From assembly GCA_945897955.1 (NCBI GenBank), contig CAMDGQ010000007.1, forward strand, positions 1 through 64,000: a DNA stretch of 64,000 bases, read 5' to 3'. The number at the start of each line of letters is the position of its first letter. Position 1 is the stretch's first letter. Under the pieces are notes generated by a model that saw only the letters and a program-made list of their open reading frames with translations, had not been told where the DNA came from and made no database searches. Of this stretch, positions 41,887 to 50,108 are shown one piece after another. The DNA comes from Tepidiphilus sp. J10 (GTDB taxonomy: Bacteria > Pseudomonadota > Gammaproteobacteria > Burkholderiales > Thiobacillaceae). The position numbers and the translations under genes are program-made.

Positions 41887-42645
41887 ATGAACGAAGACAA
41901 ACACTCCCCCATCCAGGTCATCGACCGCATGGCCGCACTGCTCGATGCCCTTGCCGCGCAGGAAGGCGGCGCCTCGTTGAAGATCCTTTCGGCGGAGACC
42001 GGCCTGCATCCTTCCACCGCCTTCCGAATCCTTTCCTCATTGATTCAGCATGGCTTTGTCGCGCGCGACGAATCCGGCCTCTACCTGCTCGGCCCGCATT
42101 TGCTGCAACTGGCGGCAAAAGTGCGCGTCGGCCTGGATGTGCGCGCGGTGGCACGGCCGGAAATGGAATGGCTGCGCGATCAGGTCGGCGAGACGGTGAA
42201 CCTGACCGTGCGCCAGGGCGACGAGATGGTGTACGTCGAACGCGTCACGCCGAACCGCATGATGCGCGTCGAACAACTGATCGGCAGCCGCGCGCCGCTG
42301 CATGTCACCGCCGTCGGCAAACTGATGCTGGGCGAAGCCGGCGCCGCCGCCACCCGCGACTACGCCAAGCGCACCCGGCTGCCGGCATACACCGCCAACA
42401 CCCGCCACGAGGTCAAAGCGTTGCTGGAAGACATCGGCGTCAGCACGGCGCGTGGCTATGCGCTGGATGATGAAGAAGCCGAACTCGGCGTCGGCTGCAT
42501 CGGCGCATTGATTCGAGATGCCACCGGCGCAGCGGTCGCCGGGCTGTCGGTCTCCGCACCGATGGAGCGGCGGCAATTGCGGTGGGCGCAACTGGTACAG
42601 GAAGCCGCGCGAAGAATTTCAGCGCGGTTGGGATTTGCGGAGTGA
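41887..42645 (+). CDS. IclR-family transcriptional regulator
   Basis: A 252-residue regulator. The N-terminal winged helix has IQVIDRMAALLDALAAQ, LKILSAETGLHPSTAFRILSSLIQHGFV; the C-terminal effector domain has VRQGDEMVYVERVTPNRMMRVEQLIGSRAPLHVTAVGKLML and GYALDDEEAELGVGCIGALI. It probably senses a small acid or sugar acid and controls the divergent transketolase-kinase-glcDEF operon. No ribosome binding site precedes the ATG, and a -10-like CATAAT (41874-41879) lies only eight bases upstream, which suggests a leaderless transcript. Confidence 0.9.
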   Translation: MNEDKHSPIQVIDRMAALLDALAAQEGGASLKILSAETGLHPSTAFRILSSLIQHGFVARDESGLYLLGPHLLQLAAKVRVGLDVRAVARPEMEWLRDQVGETVNLTVRQGDEMVYVERVTPNRMMRVEQLIGSRAPLHVTAVGKLMLGEAGAAATRDYAKRTRLPAYTANTRHEVKALLEDIGVSTARGYALDDEEAELGVGCIGALIRDATGAAVAGLSVSAPMERRQLRWAQLVQEAARRISARLGFAE

Positions 42646-43037
42646 CGCCGGACTTGCAGTAGCCCGGATGCAGCTCAGCGAAATCCGGGGGGGGGCGAAG
42701 CGATCGCGCGATGGTCTCAAGCTGGCGTGGCGCTCCCCGGGTTTCGCTATCGCTGCATCCAGCTGTTCGTAGCTCGTAGGATGGGTCAAGCGCAGCGGAC
42801 CCATCAATGCACCGAACGTGATGGGCCCGCTGCGCTTGGCCCATCCTACAGACTGGCAGCGAAGCCGCGCGATGGTCTCAAGCTGGCTTGGCGCACTTGG
42901 CGCTCCCCGGACTTCGCTATCGCTGCATCCAGGCTACAAAAACGATGCGTCGCGCGGTCGTCGATCAAGCGCCTCGGAACGCGGCAAAAGCGGGATAATC
43001 CGCGCCTTCCAGAAATCCCCGGCAAACAGGCAATCCA
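42646..43037. repeat. Gene-free repeat cluster upstream of ubiC
   Basis: A 392-base stretch with no gene. It holds family-A units at 42659-42692 and 42733-42763, a 74-bp family-C inverted repeat at 42776-42849, and another family-A-containing segment at about 42868-42937. The segments from 42706 and 42868 share GCGCGATGGTCTCAAGCTGG and a later TTCGCTATCGCTGCATCCAG. The ubiC promoter should lie in the last 100 bases. Confidence 0.8.
42776..42849. repeat. Palindromic repeat (family C)
   Basis: A 74-bp inverted repeat: GTAGGATGGGTCAAGCGCAGC with GACCCATCA at one end and TGATGGGCCC with GCTGCGCTTGGCCCATCCTAC at the other, one mismatch in the outer arms. This is a common type of dispersed repeat in GC-rich proteobacteria. 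Only one copy is in the window. Confidence 0.8.
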
Positions 43038-43562
43038 GTGGCAACTCAATGGCTGACTTCGGCATGGCAGGCGGGCGCGTGGCGTCACTGGCTGACGGAT
43101 CGCGGCTCGTTGACGCGGCGTTTGCAGCAGGCCTGCCCGGCATTTCGCGTTATGCGACTGCAACAGGCGCCCGGCCGGCCCAACCTGGATGAGTGCGCCA
43201 CATTGGGGCTGTTTCCCGGTCGGCTGGCGGTCATACGCGAAGTCCTGCTGCTGAATGCCGACTCGCCGCTGGTCTTCGCGCACAGCGTGATACCCCTCGA
43301 CAGCCTGATCGGACCGTGGGCCGGTCTCGCCGGACTGGGCAACCGCCCGCTCGGCGCGGCATTGTTCACCAACCCGCGCATTCAGCGCCAGGCGCTGGAA
43401 TACCAGCATCTGGATCGCCGTCATTCGCTCTACCGCGACGCCGCCCGCCATCTCGTCGCGCCGCCACGCACGCTGTGGGCGCGACGCTCGTTGTTCGCGC
43501 TCGACGCTCACCCCATTCTGGTCACCGAAGTCTTCCTGCCCGCCACCTTGCAACTGTCATGA
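43038..43562 (+). CDS. ubiC: Chorismate lyase UbiC
   Basis: A 174-residue enzyme that converts chorismate to 4-hydroxybenzoate and pyruvate, the entry to ubiquinone. Family features: [49 protein letters not shown] and [21 protein letters not shown] with [21 protein letters not shown] at the end. GTG start at 43038. It overlaps ubiA by four bases (ATGA). The neighbouring ubiA product uses 4-hydroxybenzoate, so the call is firm. Confidence 0.92.
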   Translation: MATQWLTSAWQAGAWRHWLTDRGSLTRRLQQACPAFRVMRLQQAPGRPNLDECATLGLFPGRLAVIREVLLLNADSPLVFAHSVIPLDSLIGPWAGLAGLGNRPLGAALFTNPRIQRQALEYQHLDRRHSLYRDAARHLVAPPRTLWARRSLFALDAHPILVTEVFLPATLQLS

Positions 43563-44446
43563 CGCCCCCCGCTTTGACCCTCGCCGAACGCCTGACCGAA
43601 TACGAGAAACTGATGCGCCTGGACAAGCCCATCGGCATCCTGCTGCTGGCCTGGCCGACGTTATGGGGTTTGTGGCTGTCCAGCGCCGGCCGTCCGGATT
43701 TGATCGTGCTCTGGATCTTCGTCATCGGCGTCGTGCTGATGCGGTCCGCCGGCTGCGTGGTCAACGACTATGCCGACCGCAAGTTCGACCCGCATGTCGA
43801 GCGCACCAAAAACCGCCCGCTGGCGGCCGGCCGGGTGAGCGAGAAGGAAGCCCTGATCCTGGCCGGCGTGCTCGCCCTGCTCGCCTTCCTGCTGATCCTG
43901 CCATTGAAGAATCTGTTGCTGATCGAACTCTCCGTCGCCGCCGCTTTCCTCGCCGCCAGCTATCCCTACACCAAGCGTTTCCTCGCCATTCCGCAGGCCT
44001 ACCTCGGCATCGCCTTCGGCTTCGGCATCCCGATGGCCTATGCCGCCCACCTCGACGCCGTACCGCCCATTGCCTGGCTGCTGATGGCCGCCAACGTGAC
44101 CTGGGCCGTCGCCTACGACACCGAATACGCCATGGTGGACCGCGCCGACGACCTCAAGATCGGCATCAAGACTTCCGCCATCACCTTCGGCCGCCACGAC
44201 ATCACGGCGGTCATGCTGTGTTACGCCATCACGCTTGCGCTGCTCGGCTTTATCGGATGGGAAATGCATCTGGGCTGGCCGTATTACCTAGGCCTTGCAG
44301 CTGCGGCCGGCATCGCCGGCTACCACTACACGCTGATCAAGGATCGCGACCCGAAGCGCTGCTTCAAAGCCTTCCTGCACAACAACTGGTTCGGCGCGGC
44401 GGTGTTCGCCGGCATGGCGGCCGGCCTGCTGCCCTTGTTTCAATGA
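43559..44446 (+). CDS. ubiA: 4-hydroxybenzoate polyprenyltransferase UbiA
   Basis: A 295-residue membrane prenyltransferase that attaches the polyprenyl tail to 4-hydroxybenzoate. Both aspartate motifs are seen: [20 protein letters not shown] and [19 protein letters not shown]. About eight to nine helices. Start ATG 43559 overlaps the ubiC stop; the TGA at its end overlaps the start of tcdA. Complete and typical. Confidence 0.95.
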   Translation: MTPPALTLAERLTEYEKLMRLDKPIGILLLAWPTLWGLWLSSAGRPDLIVLWIFVIGVVLMRSAGCVVNDYADRKFDPHVERTKNRPLAAGRVSEKEALILAGVLALLAFLLILPLKNLLLIELSVAAAFLAASYPYTKRFLAIPQAYLGIAFGFGIPMAYAAHLDAVPPIAWLLMAANVTWAVAYDTEYAMVDRADDLKIGIKTSAITFGRHDITAVMLCYAITLALLGFIGWEMHLGWPYYLGLAAAAGIAGYHYTLIKDRDPKRCFKAFLHNNWFGAAVFAGMAAGLLPLFQ

Positions 44447-45171
44447 GTGTTCCCGCGCAATTCGAACGCGCCGAGATCCTGATCGGCGCCGCCGGCCTGG
44501 AGAAACTCGCCGGCAAGCATGTCTTCCTTGCAGGTCTCGGCGGCGTCGGCTCCTGGTGCGCCGAAATGCTCGCCCGCGCCGGCATCGGCCGCCTGACGCT
44601 GGTGGACATGGACGTCGTCGCCGCCTCCAACATCAACCGGCAACTCCCCGCGCTGCTGTCCACCGTCGGCCAGCGCAAGGCCGACGTCATGGCCGCGCGC
44701 ATCCGCGACATCAACCCGGCCTGCCGGCTCACCCTGCTGACCGATTTTCTGACCCCGGAAAACATCCCCGACCTGCTGCCGACCGATGCCGACTACGTCA
44801 TCGACTGCATCGACTCGCTCAACTGCAAGGTCGCGTTGATCGTCACCGCCCGCGAACGCGGCCTGGCCGTAGCAGCCAGCATGGGCGCCGGCAACAAGCT
44901 CGACGTGACACGCGTCAAGGTATCCGACATCAGCCAAACCGAAGTCGACACGCTGGCCCGCATCGTGCGCAAACGCCTGCGCAAACGCGGCGTCGAAACA
45001 GGCGTGCTCTGCGTCTGGACCGACGAACCCGGCGCCACACCGCGCCCACCGGAAGAAGTCAGCCACGGCCGCGCCCGCGCCGTGAACGGCACCATCTCCT
45101 ACATGCCCCCGCTGTTCGGGTTGATGCTGGCCGGCGCAGTGGTGAAACAACTCCTGGCTGACAAGTCCTGA
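44443..45171 (+). CDS. tcdA: tRNA threonylcarbamoyladenosine dehydratase TcdA (CsdL)
   Basis: A 242-residue E1-like (ThiF/MoeB family) enzyme that cyclises t6A37 in tRNA to ct6A using ATP. The nucleotide motif [33 protein letters not shown] and [13 protein letters not shown] are intact, and the C-terminal [18 protein letters not shown] is as in TcdA. ATG 44443 overlaps the ubiA stop (ATGA). It lacks the zinc CXXC pairs of MoeB/ThiF, which supports TcdA. Confidence 0.9.
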   Translation: MSVPAQFERAEILIGAAGLEKLAGKHVFLAGLGGVGSWCAEMLARAGIGRLTLVDMDVVAASNINRQLPALLSTVGQRKADVMAARIRDINPACRLTLLTDFLTPENIPDLLPTDADYVIDCIDSLNCKVALIVTARERGLAVAASMGAGNKLDVTRVKVSDISQTEVDTLARIVRKRLRKRGVETGVLCVWTDEPGATPRPPEEVSHGRARAVNGTISYMPPLFGLMLAGAVVKQLLADKS

Positions 45172-45377
45172 CAGACGCCGGGGTAAACGGGCAAGGCGCC
45201 GGAACAAGCCGGGCTGGATTACAGGTATCACACACATAGGTCACCGTCGAAATTACGTTTCTCGACACCCTGTCAATCACAGCAGCCCGAATAACCCGTG
45301 TTAACGACGAGCGCTGCTTTGACCCTGTACGCGAACAATGACAGACTAGATAAATGACCAGTTCGAGAGGATTCACC

Positions 45378-45635
45378 ATGCATACATGGCCGGTTCAGGA
45401 TGCAAAAGCACGGTTCAGTGAGTTTCTGGATGCCTGCCTTGTAGAGGGGCCACAGATGGTGACCAGACGCGGCGCTGAAGCCGCCGTGCTGGTGCCTGTT
45501 CAGGAATGGCGTCGTTTGCAGTCCGCGACCCGTCCTTCCTTGAAACAACTACTACTCGCCGACCAGGCGCGTACCGACATGATCATGCCTGCCCGTGGCC
45601 AGGCAAAGCGCCGCAAGGTCGAGTCGATGCTGTGA
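45378..45635 (+). CDS. Phd/YefM-type antitoxin (module 1)
   Basis: An 85-residue antitoxin beginning MHTWPVQDAKARFSEFLDACLVEGPQMVTRRGAEAAVLVPVQEW, the standard N-terminal DNA-binding Phd/YefM fold, with a charged toxin-binding tail (ARGQAKRRKVESML). ATG 45378 has GAGAGG seven bases upstream; an earlier in-frame ATG at 45354 is less likely. Its TGA overlaps the GTG start of the PIN toxin. Plus-strand gene opening an accessory island after tcdA. Confidence 0.88.
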   Translation: MHTWPVQDAKARFSEFLDACLVEGPQMVTRRGAEAAVLVPVQEWRRLQSATRPSLKQLLLADQARTDMIMPARGQAKRRKVESML

Positions 45636-46054
45636 CAAGCCGCTACCTGCTGGACACGAATGTGGTTTCCGAACTGCGCAAACCGCGCCCGCACGGCGGG
45701 GTGGTTGCCTGGCTGGAATCAATCAACGATGCGCAACTGTTTCTGTCCGCAGTGACCCTGGGCGAGATACAGGCCGGCATTGAATTGACGCGAGAGCAAA
45801 ACGCAGAGAAAGCCAACGAAATCGAAGCGTGGCTGGAATTGCTGGCCGGCGCCTATAACGTTTTGCCGATGGATGCGGCAACCTTCAGGGCTTGGGCGCG
45901 CTTGATGCACAGGAAGTCCGATACGCTCTACGAGGACGCCATGATTGCGGCAACTGCGCAAGTGCATGGTCTGACCGTTGCCACAAGAAATGTCACAGAC
46001 TTCAACGCGTTTGGAATTCGGATTTTCAATCCGTTTACGCCAGCTCAGACGTGA
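45632..46054 (+). CDS. VapC-type PIN-domain toxin (module 1)
   Basis: A 140-residue PIN-domain ribonuclease. Acidic residues: LLDTNVVSEL (D8), LGEIQAGIE, TLYEDAMIAATAQ and VATRNVTDF, forming the Mg-binding set. GTG start at 45632 overlaps the antitoxin stop (GTGA). VapC toxins cut tRNA or rRNA when freed from the antitoxin. Sequence is complete, so the pair should be active. Confidence 0.9.
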   Translation: MTSRYLLDTNVVSELRKPRPHGGVVAWLESINDAQLFLSAVTLGEIQAGIELTREQNAEKANEIEAWLELLAGAYNVLPMDAATFRAWARLMHRKSDTLYEDAMIAATAQVHGLTVATRNVTDFNAFGIRIFNPFTPAQT

Positions 46055-46150
46055 ATTGCCGGCTGGGTTGAAAGGGCGAGCTGTCGAATAGGGCATGCAC
46101 GAACTTGAGATGGCTTGCCAACCGAGTTAATTCGCGAACGCGGGATTGGC

Positions 46151-46402
46151 TCATGACGGGCATTCGGCCAGTAAGGGTTCCGACTTTTCATACAAGGTAT
46201 CAGGGCAAAGGTCGATTTCGCCAGGCCATTCCACCGTGCCGGCAACGACCCGCACCTGGCTGAAGCGCGAGAAATCGAGTAACTCGCGGATCACACCCTT
46301 GTCGAGATAAGGCCGAACATCGAATCGACGCCGCTCACCATTGCTGAAAGTCAGGTGCAGTTCAAAACCGGGCGTAGGGAAAACGCATAGGACATTCATC
46401 AT
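46151..46402 (-). CDS. DUF2442 domain protein
   Basis: An 83-residue protein of the DUF2442 type: VLCVFPTPGFELHLTFSNGERRRFDVRPYL and the closing VEWPGEIDLCPDTLYEKS motif. Function unknown; such genes are often linked to DUF4160 genes and toxin-antitoxin islands. The ATG overlaps the stop of the GGCT-like gene. A 39-residue open frame (MSQSRVRELTRLASHLKFVH...) overlaps its end at 46035-46154 but is not recognised. Last clear gene of the six-gene minus operon. Confidence 0.75.
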   Translation of the reverse strand: MMNVLCVFPTPGFELHLTFSNGERRRFDVRPYLDKGVIRELLDFSRFSQVRVVAGTVEWPGEIDLCPDTLYEKSEPLLAECPS

Positions 46403-46944
46403 GCAGGATTCCAGCCCAGGGCAGCTTCAATACGACGGCGGTAGAGTGTGTCAATTTGGCGGGGGGTGTTGCGGACGTAACGCTCTGCATTGTCGCGCAC
46501 ATTACCAACAAGCCCTCTGAGGTAATCCGTTACTTCGTCCACAGATGGCGGCTCACCGTCCTGCTTGCCATCAAATTTCGGAGGCAAAGCAGTCCAAACT
46601 ACTGCATACAAACCTTGGCGAACCGCCCAATCGGGCAATCCAAGCACAAGCGAAGGCGCGTCCTCACCTTGGCGCCACACTCCAATATGATTTTTAGAAA
46701 CCCTGCCTTCCCGAAGGCGAAGCGCCTCTTTCGCCACGTCGATATCTTCACTATCCATCACCGCCCAAAGTGACCGGACCGGAACAGCACTTTCATGCAG
46801 TACCAAGGTCATTCGGCCGTCTTTGGATTTCCGGAGATAGTCAACCGGGAGAAAAGGCCCATCGGAAAACCATTGCCGTTGTATAGGCAACTCCCGTGGA
46901 TCCCAGATGAGCGATCCCCAGCCGAGACAGGCAATACGCTTCAC
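46399..46944 (-). CDS. Gamma-glutamylcyclotransferase-like protein, function unknown
   Basis: A 181-residue protein beginning VKRIACLGWGSLIWDPRELP. The GWGSL segment resembles the YGSL substrate loop of the gamma-glutamylcyclotransferase (GGCT) fold, and the mid-part (LHESAVPVRSLWAVMD; AKEALRLREG) fits an alpha/beta fold. The catalytic glutamate of GGCT was not located with certainty, so activity is open. GTG 46944 overlaps the stop of the Sel1/trypsin gene (GTGA); an in-frame upstream ATG would lie inside that gene. Related proteins are usually annotated as hypothetical. Confidence 0.7.
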   Translation of the reverse strand: MKRIACLGWGSLIWDPRELPIQRQWFSDGPFLPVDYLRKSKDGRMTLVLHESAVPVRSLWAVMDSEDIDVAKEALRLREGRVSKNHIGVWRQGEDAPSLVLGLPDWAVRQGLYAVVWTALPPKFDGKQDGEPPSVDEVTDYLRGLVGNVRDNAERYVRNTPRQIDTLYRRRIEAALGWNPA

Positions 46945-48761
46945 TTCCAGCACTCCACCACAACCGTGTACTTGCGTGCCTCGGCAGCAGTTTCTTCCAA
47001 ACTCTTGCTCATCAGGTTCCACCATTTCCCGGTCTTGTAGGGCACTTGGTTACTATCCAGGAAAGTGCGGGTCGTTGCTTCATTGATGGCAAAGTTGACG
47101 TTCTGGGGGACATCGCCAGTCAGTTTTGCCACCTTCACCGCATCCAACTTCTGCACAAAAACGCCCACAACCTGACCCTTTCCATCCAATACCGGGCCAC
47201 CGCTATTTCCCGGTTGCACCGGGGCAGTAATCTGAATCTGGCTGGTGTTGTTGCCTAAGCCAGCCAAGGCACTGACCACGCCAGGGGAAAGATTACCGCC
47301 TGCGGCCAATGTGCCTTCCAGCGGATAACCATAAATGACAATGCTCTCACCCTGGCGAAGGTCGTTGGCTGCGCGAAACACCGCGACAGCCTGGGGCTTG
47401 TCCGGCATCTGCAACAAAGCCAGGTCATTGGCCGCATCCTGAGGTAACAATTTGAGCGGCTTGTCACTCCCGGCCAGACGCACCTGACTACAGCTAGAAA
47501 CGACATGATGATTGGAGAGTAGATGCCCCTGATCGCTGACCACAAAGGCGGTGGCGGTACCAATCTTGGCAATCTCCCCACCTAACTTGGCTGAAAAACC
47601 TGTTGCGACATCTGACTGGCCGGGTTTCCATTCTCGGGTGAGTCTTTGCGCCTCGGCGATTTGATCTGATGTCATCCGGTTATCGAACCAATCTCGGTTC
47701 TTGATAGCGTCCGAATTTCCTTGGGCAGCCGCCAGATTGGCCCACATGTAGGCGCGCACCTTGTCTTGAGGGCACCCCGTACCGAACCAATAATTGATAC
47801 TCAGGTTTGTCTGGGCGTAGGAATCGCCCTGATTGGCCGCTTTTCGCCACCACGCCACCGCCGTGGCAGCGTCCTTGGGCACACCAGTGCCATGATCGTA
47901 TGACCATCCCAAAGCTGTTTGTGCTGAGGCATCGTTCTGATCGGCCGCTTTTCTCCACCACTCCACCGCCTTGCTTGCATCCTTGGGTACACCAGTGCCT
48001 TCGTGGTAAGCCCGACCCAACCTTTCTTGCGCATGGGGATTACCCTGTTCGGCCGCTTTACGGTACCACTCCACTGCCTTAACTAGGTCTTTGGAAACAC
48101 CTTGGCCGCTTGCGTAAGCCCACCCCAGATAGTTCTGAGCATCGGCATTCCCTTGCTCCGCCGCTTTGCTGAACCAATCAACAGCTTTGAGCATATCCTT
48201 GGCTACGCCCGCACCCTGTGCGTATGCCTTGCCCAGTTCGAACTGGGCATCATCCGATCCCTGATCTGCCGCCTTTCCAATCCAATAAACAGATTTAACT
48301 TGGTCTTTCAATTTTGGTACACATACTGCGTCCCAAGCACCAACCTCCAGATCAGAATAGAGAAAACCTAATACTTCCTGAGCGAACGTATCATTTTGAA
48401 TGGCAGCTTTTTCAATGAGCGCCAGTGCAGAACGGTATTCGTCTGCCGTAATACTCTTGGCACATAAAACCAACCCCAGCATTGCCTGTGCAATGGGGAA
48501 CCTCTGTTCTGCTGACTTACGCAACAAATTCATAGCCTTGTTAGCATCCTTCGTCACCCCCTCCCCATCGAGGTATCGAGAGCCTAATTCATATTGCGCT
48601 TGCGCATCTCCAGCTTCTGCCTTATGGATCAATGCGCGGAGAGATTTTTCAGCAGTAGGTTTCTGTGATTCCTTGGACTGACCAATATCTACAGAATCGG
48701 AACAGCCACCCAGCAAGATTGCGGCTAAGTACCAGGCATATCCTCCAGTAAGCCACTTCAT
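46941..48761 (-). CDS. Lipoprotein with Sel1 repeats and a C-terminal trypsin-like protease
   Basis: A 606-residue lipoprotein (lipobox LLGGC near residue 20). Residues about 45-390 hold eight or nine Sel1-like repeats of about 36 residues, e.g. AEQGNADAQNYLGWAYASGQG, with one longer irregular repeat. Residues about 400-560 are a trypsin-like serine protease: H418/H419 in SNHHVVSSC, D446 in NDLALL, S520 in PGNSGGPVL, a full triad. Two cysteines or a basic tail follow. Placed in the periplasm by its lipobox. The start overlaps the HEPN-like gene stop (ATGA). This base stretch is visibly lower in GC than the flanking core genes. Confidence 0.82.
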   Translation of the reverse strand: MKWLTGGYAWYLAAILLGGCSDSVDIGQSKESQKPTAEKSLRALIHKAEAGDAQAQYELGSRYLDGEGVTKDANKAMNLLRKSAEQRFPIAQAMLGLVLCAKSITADEYRSALALIEKAAIQNDTFAQEVLGFLYSDLEVGAWDAVCVPKLKDQVKSVYWIGKAADQGSDDAQFELGKAYAQGAGVAKDMLKAVDWFSKAAEQGNADAQNYLGWAYASGQGVSKDLVKAVEWYRKAAEQGNPHAQERLGRAYHEGTGVPKDASKAVEWWRKAADQNDASAQTALGWSYDHGTGVPKDAATAVAWWRKAANQGDSYAQTNLSINYWFGTGCPQDKVRAYMWANLAAAQGNSDAIKNRDWFDNRMTSDQIAEAQRLTREWKPGQSDVATGFSAKLGGEIAKIGTATAFVVSDQGHLLSNHHVVSSCSQVRLAGSDKPLKLLPQDAANDLALLQMPDKPQAVAVFRAANDLRQGESIVIYGYPLEGTLAAGGNLSPGVVSALAGLGNNTSQIQITAPVQPGNSGGPVLDGKGQVVGVFVQKLDAVKVAKLTGDVPQNVNFAINEATTRTFLDSNQVPYKTGKWWNLMSKSLEETAAEARKYTVVVECWK

Positions 48762-49381
48762 ATTTGCCCCCCTACTTGGGCGCTGATTACGCCTGTTCCA
48801 TTTCGTTCGCAGTTATTACATATCTTCCGCATCTTGATTTTGAGGTTTTCCCAGAGCTGAGGGTCGTTCTGAAACTGAATGACATACGTAGACACGGCGT
48901 CCTTTAAGCCCTGGATAAAAAGCTCGGCATTTATCGTCCTCCCAACTTCGTCAAGTAACGGTGCATTGGAACTACGGGTTATGCGCCAACCACCTCGAAT
49001 CTCGGCCTGATGCAGAATGCCACAGCGGATATCAGAATAAAACGTAACGACCTTTCCGAACGGCTTCAAGGGTGTGTCTCTTGCGAAGAAGTCGATAAAC
49101 ATTCTTTTGCTTTTTCTATCTGTATCTTCCAACCCCTGATAGAAGGACTCGAGCGTCTCAATGACCAAGCATCCAATCGCCAACATGGTGAAACCATGCC
49201 TACTGCGAGAGTTCAACACCGGAGAAAAATAGCGTTCTTCGAAACGCTGAACTATGAAGTCAGCAATCGCAGCCTTGTCCTCATTCTTTTCAAGTAGCTT
49301 GTATTTGTCGACGGTAACTGACGCTGATAGCTTCGTTTCACCGACTGTTCTTGATGGTTCATTTTTTACTTGTGTCACCAA
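48758..49381 (-). CDS. HEPN-like protein, possible ribonuclease
   Basis: A 207-residue, mostly helical, cytosolic protein without signal peptide. The stretch SDIRCGILHQAEIRGGW contains R119-x4-H124, the Rx4-6H motif of HEPN-superfamily RNases. The C-terminal CNNC pair could bind a metal. The gene overlaps the PIN toxin gene by seven bases at its start and the Sel1/trypsin gene by four bases at its end. No close family is recognised; the HEPN call rests on the motif and its context and needs profile comparison. Base composition is lower in GC than in the core genes. Confidence 0.6.
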   Translation of the reverse strand: MVTQVKNEPSRTVGETKLSASVTVDKYKLLEKNEDKAAIADFIVQRFEERYFSPVLNSRSRHGFTMLAIGCLVIETLESFYQGLEDTDRKSKRMFIDFFARDTPLKPFGKVVTFYSDIRCGILHQAEIRGGWRITRSSNAPLLDEVGRTINAELFIQGLKDAVSTYVIQFQNDPQLWENLKIKMRKICNNCERNGTGVISAQVGGQI

Positions 49382-49773
49382 ATGCCACCTGAAAAGTTGT
49401 CCCGGATTGTCCGATCCCGCGTCACGAGAGACGCCCCTTCATGCAAGGCCTGTGCGGTAATAAGCCGGTCGAATACATCGCGAGTCCAGTTCAGCAACAG
49501 GGATGTTTTCACGACCACATCGAAATCACTGTCGGCGATATCCAGTTCCATGTCCTTGCGCAGCGCAGCAAGGACAGAATCGGCATCCAGGACGGTTCGG
49601 CCGATTTCGAACAGGTATTGCAGTTCCAGTCGCACCATCGGTGAAATGACACACCTTCCGCGTTCAATCAACGCGCTTGCGGTTGGTGAAATGAACTCGG
49701 CGCGCCCTTCATACAACCAGATCACCACATGCGTATCGAGGTGGACTAGCCCAGGTTGTTCGGTTCGCCCCAT
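49375..49773 (-). CDS. PIN-domain toxin (module 2)
   Basis: A 132-residue PIN protein of the type with HLDTHVVIWLYEG, ISPMVRLELQYLFEIG, TRDVFDRLITAQALHEGASLVTRD and a C-terminal DNFSGGIW; the acidic PIN residues are present. It overlaps the antitoxin gene by 28 bases at its start and the HEPN-like gene by seven at its end. Probably a VapC-like RNase neutralised by the Phd/YefM antitoxin encoded just before it. Unlike module 1 it is the second gene of a longer operon. Confidence 0.88.
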   Translation of the reverse strand: MGRTEQPGLVHLDTHVVIWLYEGRAEFISPTASALIERGRCVISPMVRLELQYLFEIGRTVLDADSVLAALRKDMELDIADSDFDVVVKTSLLLNWTRDVFDRLITAQALHEGASLVTRDRTIRDNFSGGIW

Positions 49774-49991
49774 TCGGCTTCATCCCAGGTTTTGATATTG
49801 ACGAGTTCGTCCGGGTCACCTTTGAAAAGGGACCGGCGCGGCAATTTGGCGATGTCCAGTTTTGGACGCTCGGCCACCAGCAGCAAATGGCGGCCATTGC
49901 GCTCGATCATCAGCGGTTCTCCGGTTTCCAGAACCTGATCGGCCAATTGGAAGATGTTTTGACGAAGTGCGGTGAGGGTGACGGCTGCCAT
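49746..49991 (-). CDS. Phd/YefM-type antitoxin (module 2)
   Basis: An 81-residue antitoxin: MAAVTLTALRQNIFQLADQVLETGEPLMIERNGRHLLLV is the Phd/YefM DNA-binding fold, followed by a toxin-binding tail. ATG 49991, with GGAG upstream, is preferred to the in-frame extension from 50021 that would run through the operator. It opens the six-gene minus-strand operon. It is expected to repress the operon together with the toxin. Confidence 0.86.
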   Translation of the reverse strand: MAAVTLTALRQNIFQLADQVLETGEPLMIERNGRHLLLVAERPKLDIAKLPRRSLFKGDPDELVNIKTWDEAEWGEPNNLG

Positions 49992-50006
49992 GACACGCTC
50001 CGTGAT

Positions 50007-50035
50007 ATGTACATGATTCATGTTAGCACGTACAT
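50007..50035 (-). promoter_or_regulatory. Operator candidate of the six-gene operon
   Basis: Perfect palindrome ACATGATTCATGT (50011-50023) within outer arms ATGTAC (50007) and GTACAT (50030). It lies 16-44 bases before the antitoxin start, the usual place for Phd/YefM self-repression. Confidence 0.55.
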
Positions 50036-50074
50036 AAACCGCGCCAGCCGATCCTCCGCGTCTGCAACAAAGGC

Positions 50075-50108
50075 CCTGGATTCCGCTTTCGCTGCATCCA
50101 GGCTACGC
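50075..50108. repeat. Palindromic repeat (family A), half-unit
   Basis: TGGATTCCGC, GCTGCATCCAGGCTACGCG: a decayed half of the family-A element at the edge between the island and mogA. Confidence 0.65.

Noticed and set aside
42659-42937. CRISPR array from repeated GCTGCATCC/CCGGATGC units
   Set aside because: Units are palindromic, unevenly spaced and in both orientations, with no uniform spacers and no cas genes.
46035-46154. 39-codon frame overlapping the DUF2442 gene end as a seventh operon gene
   Set aside because: Too short and without resemblance to a known family; the stop-start overlap alone is weak evidence.
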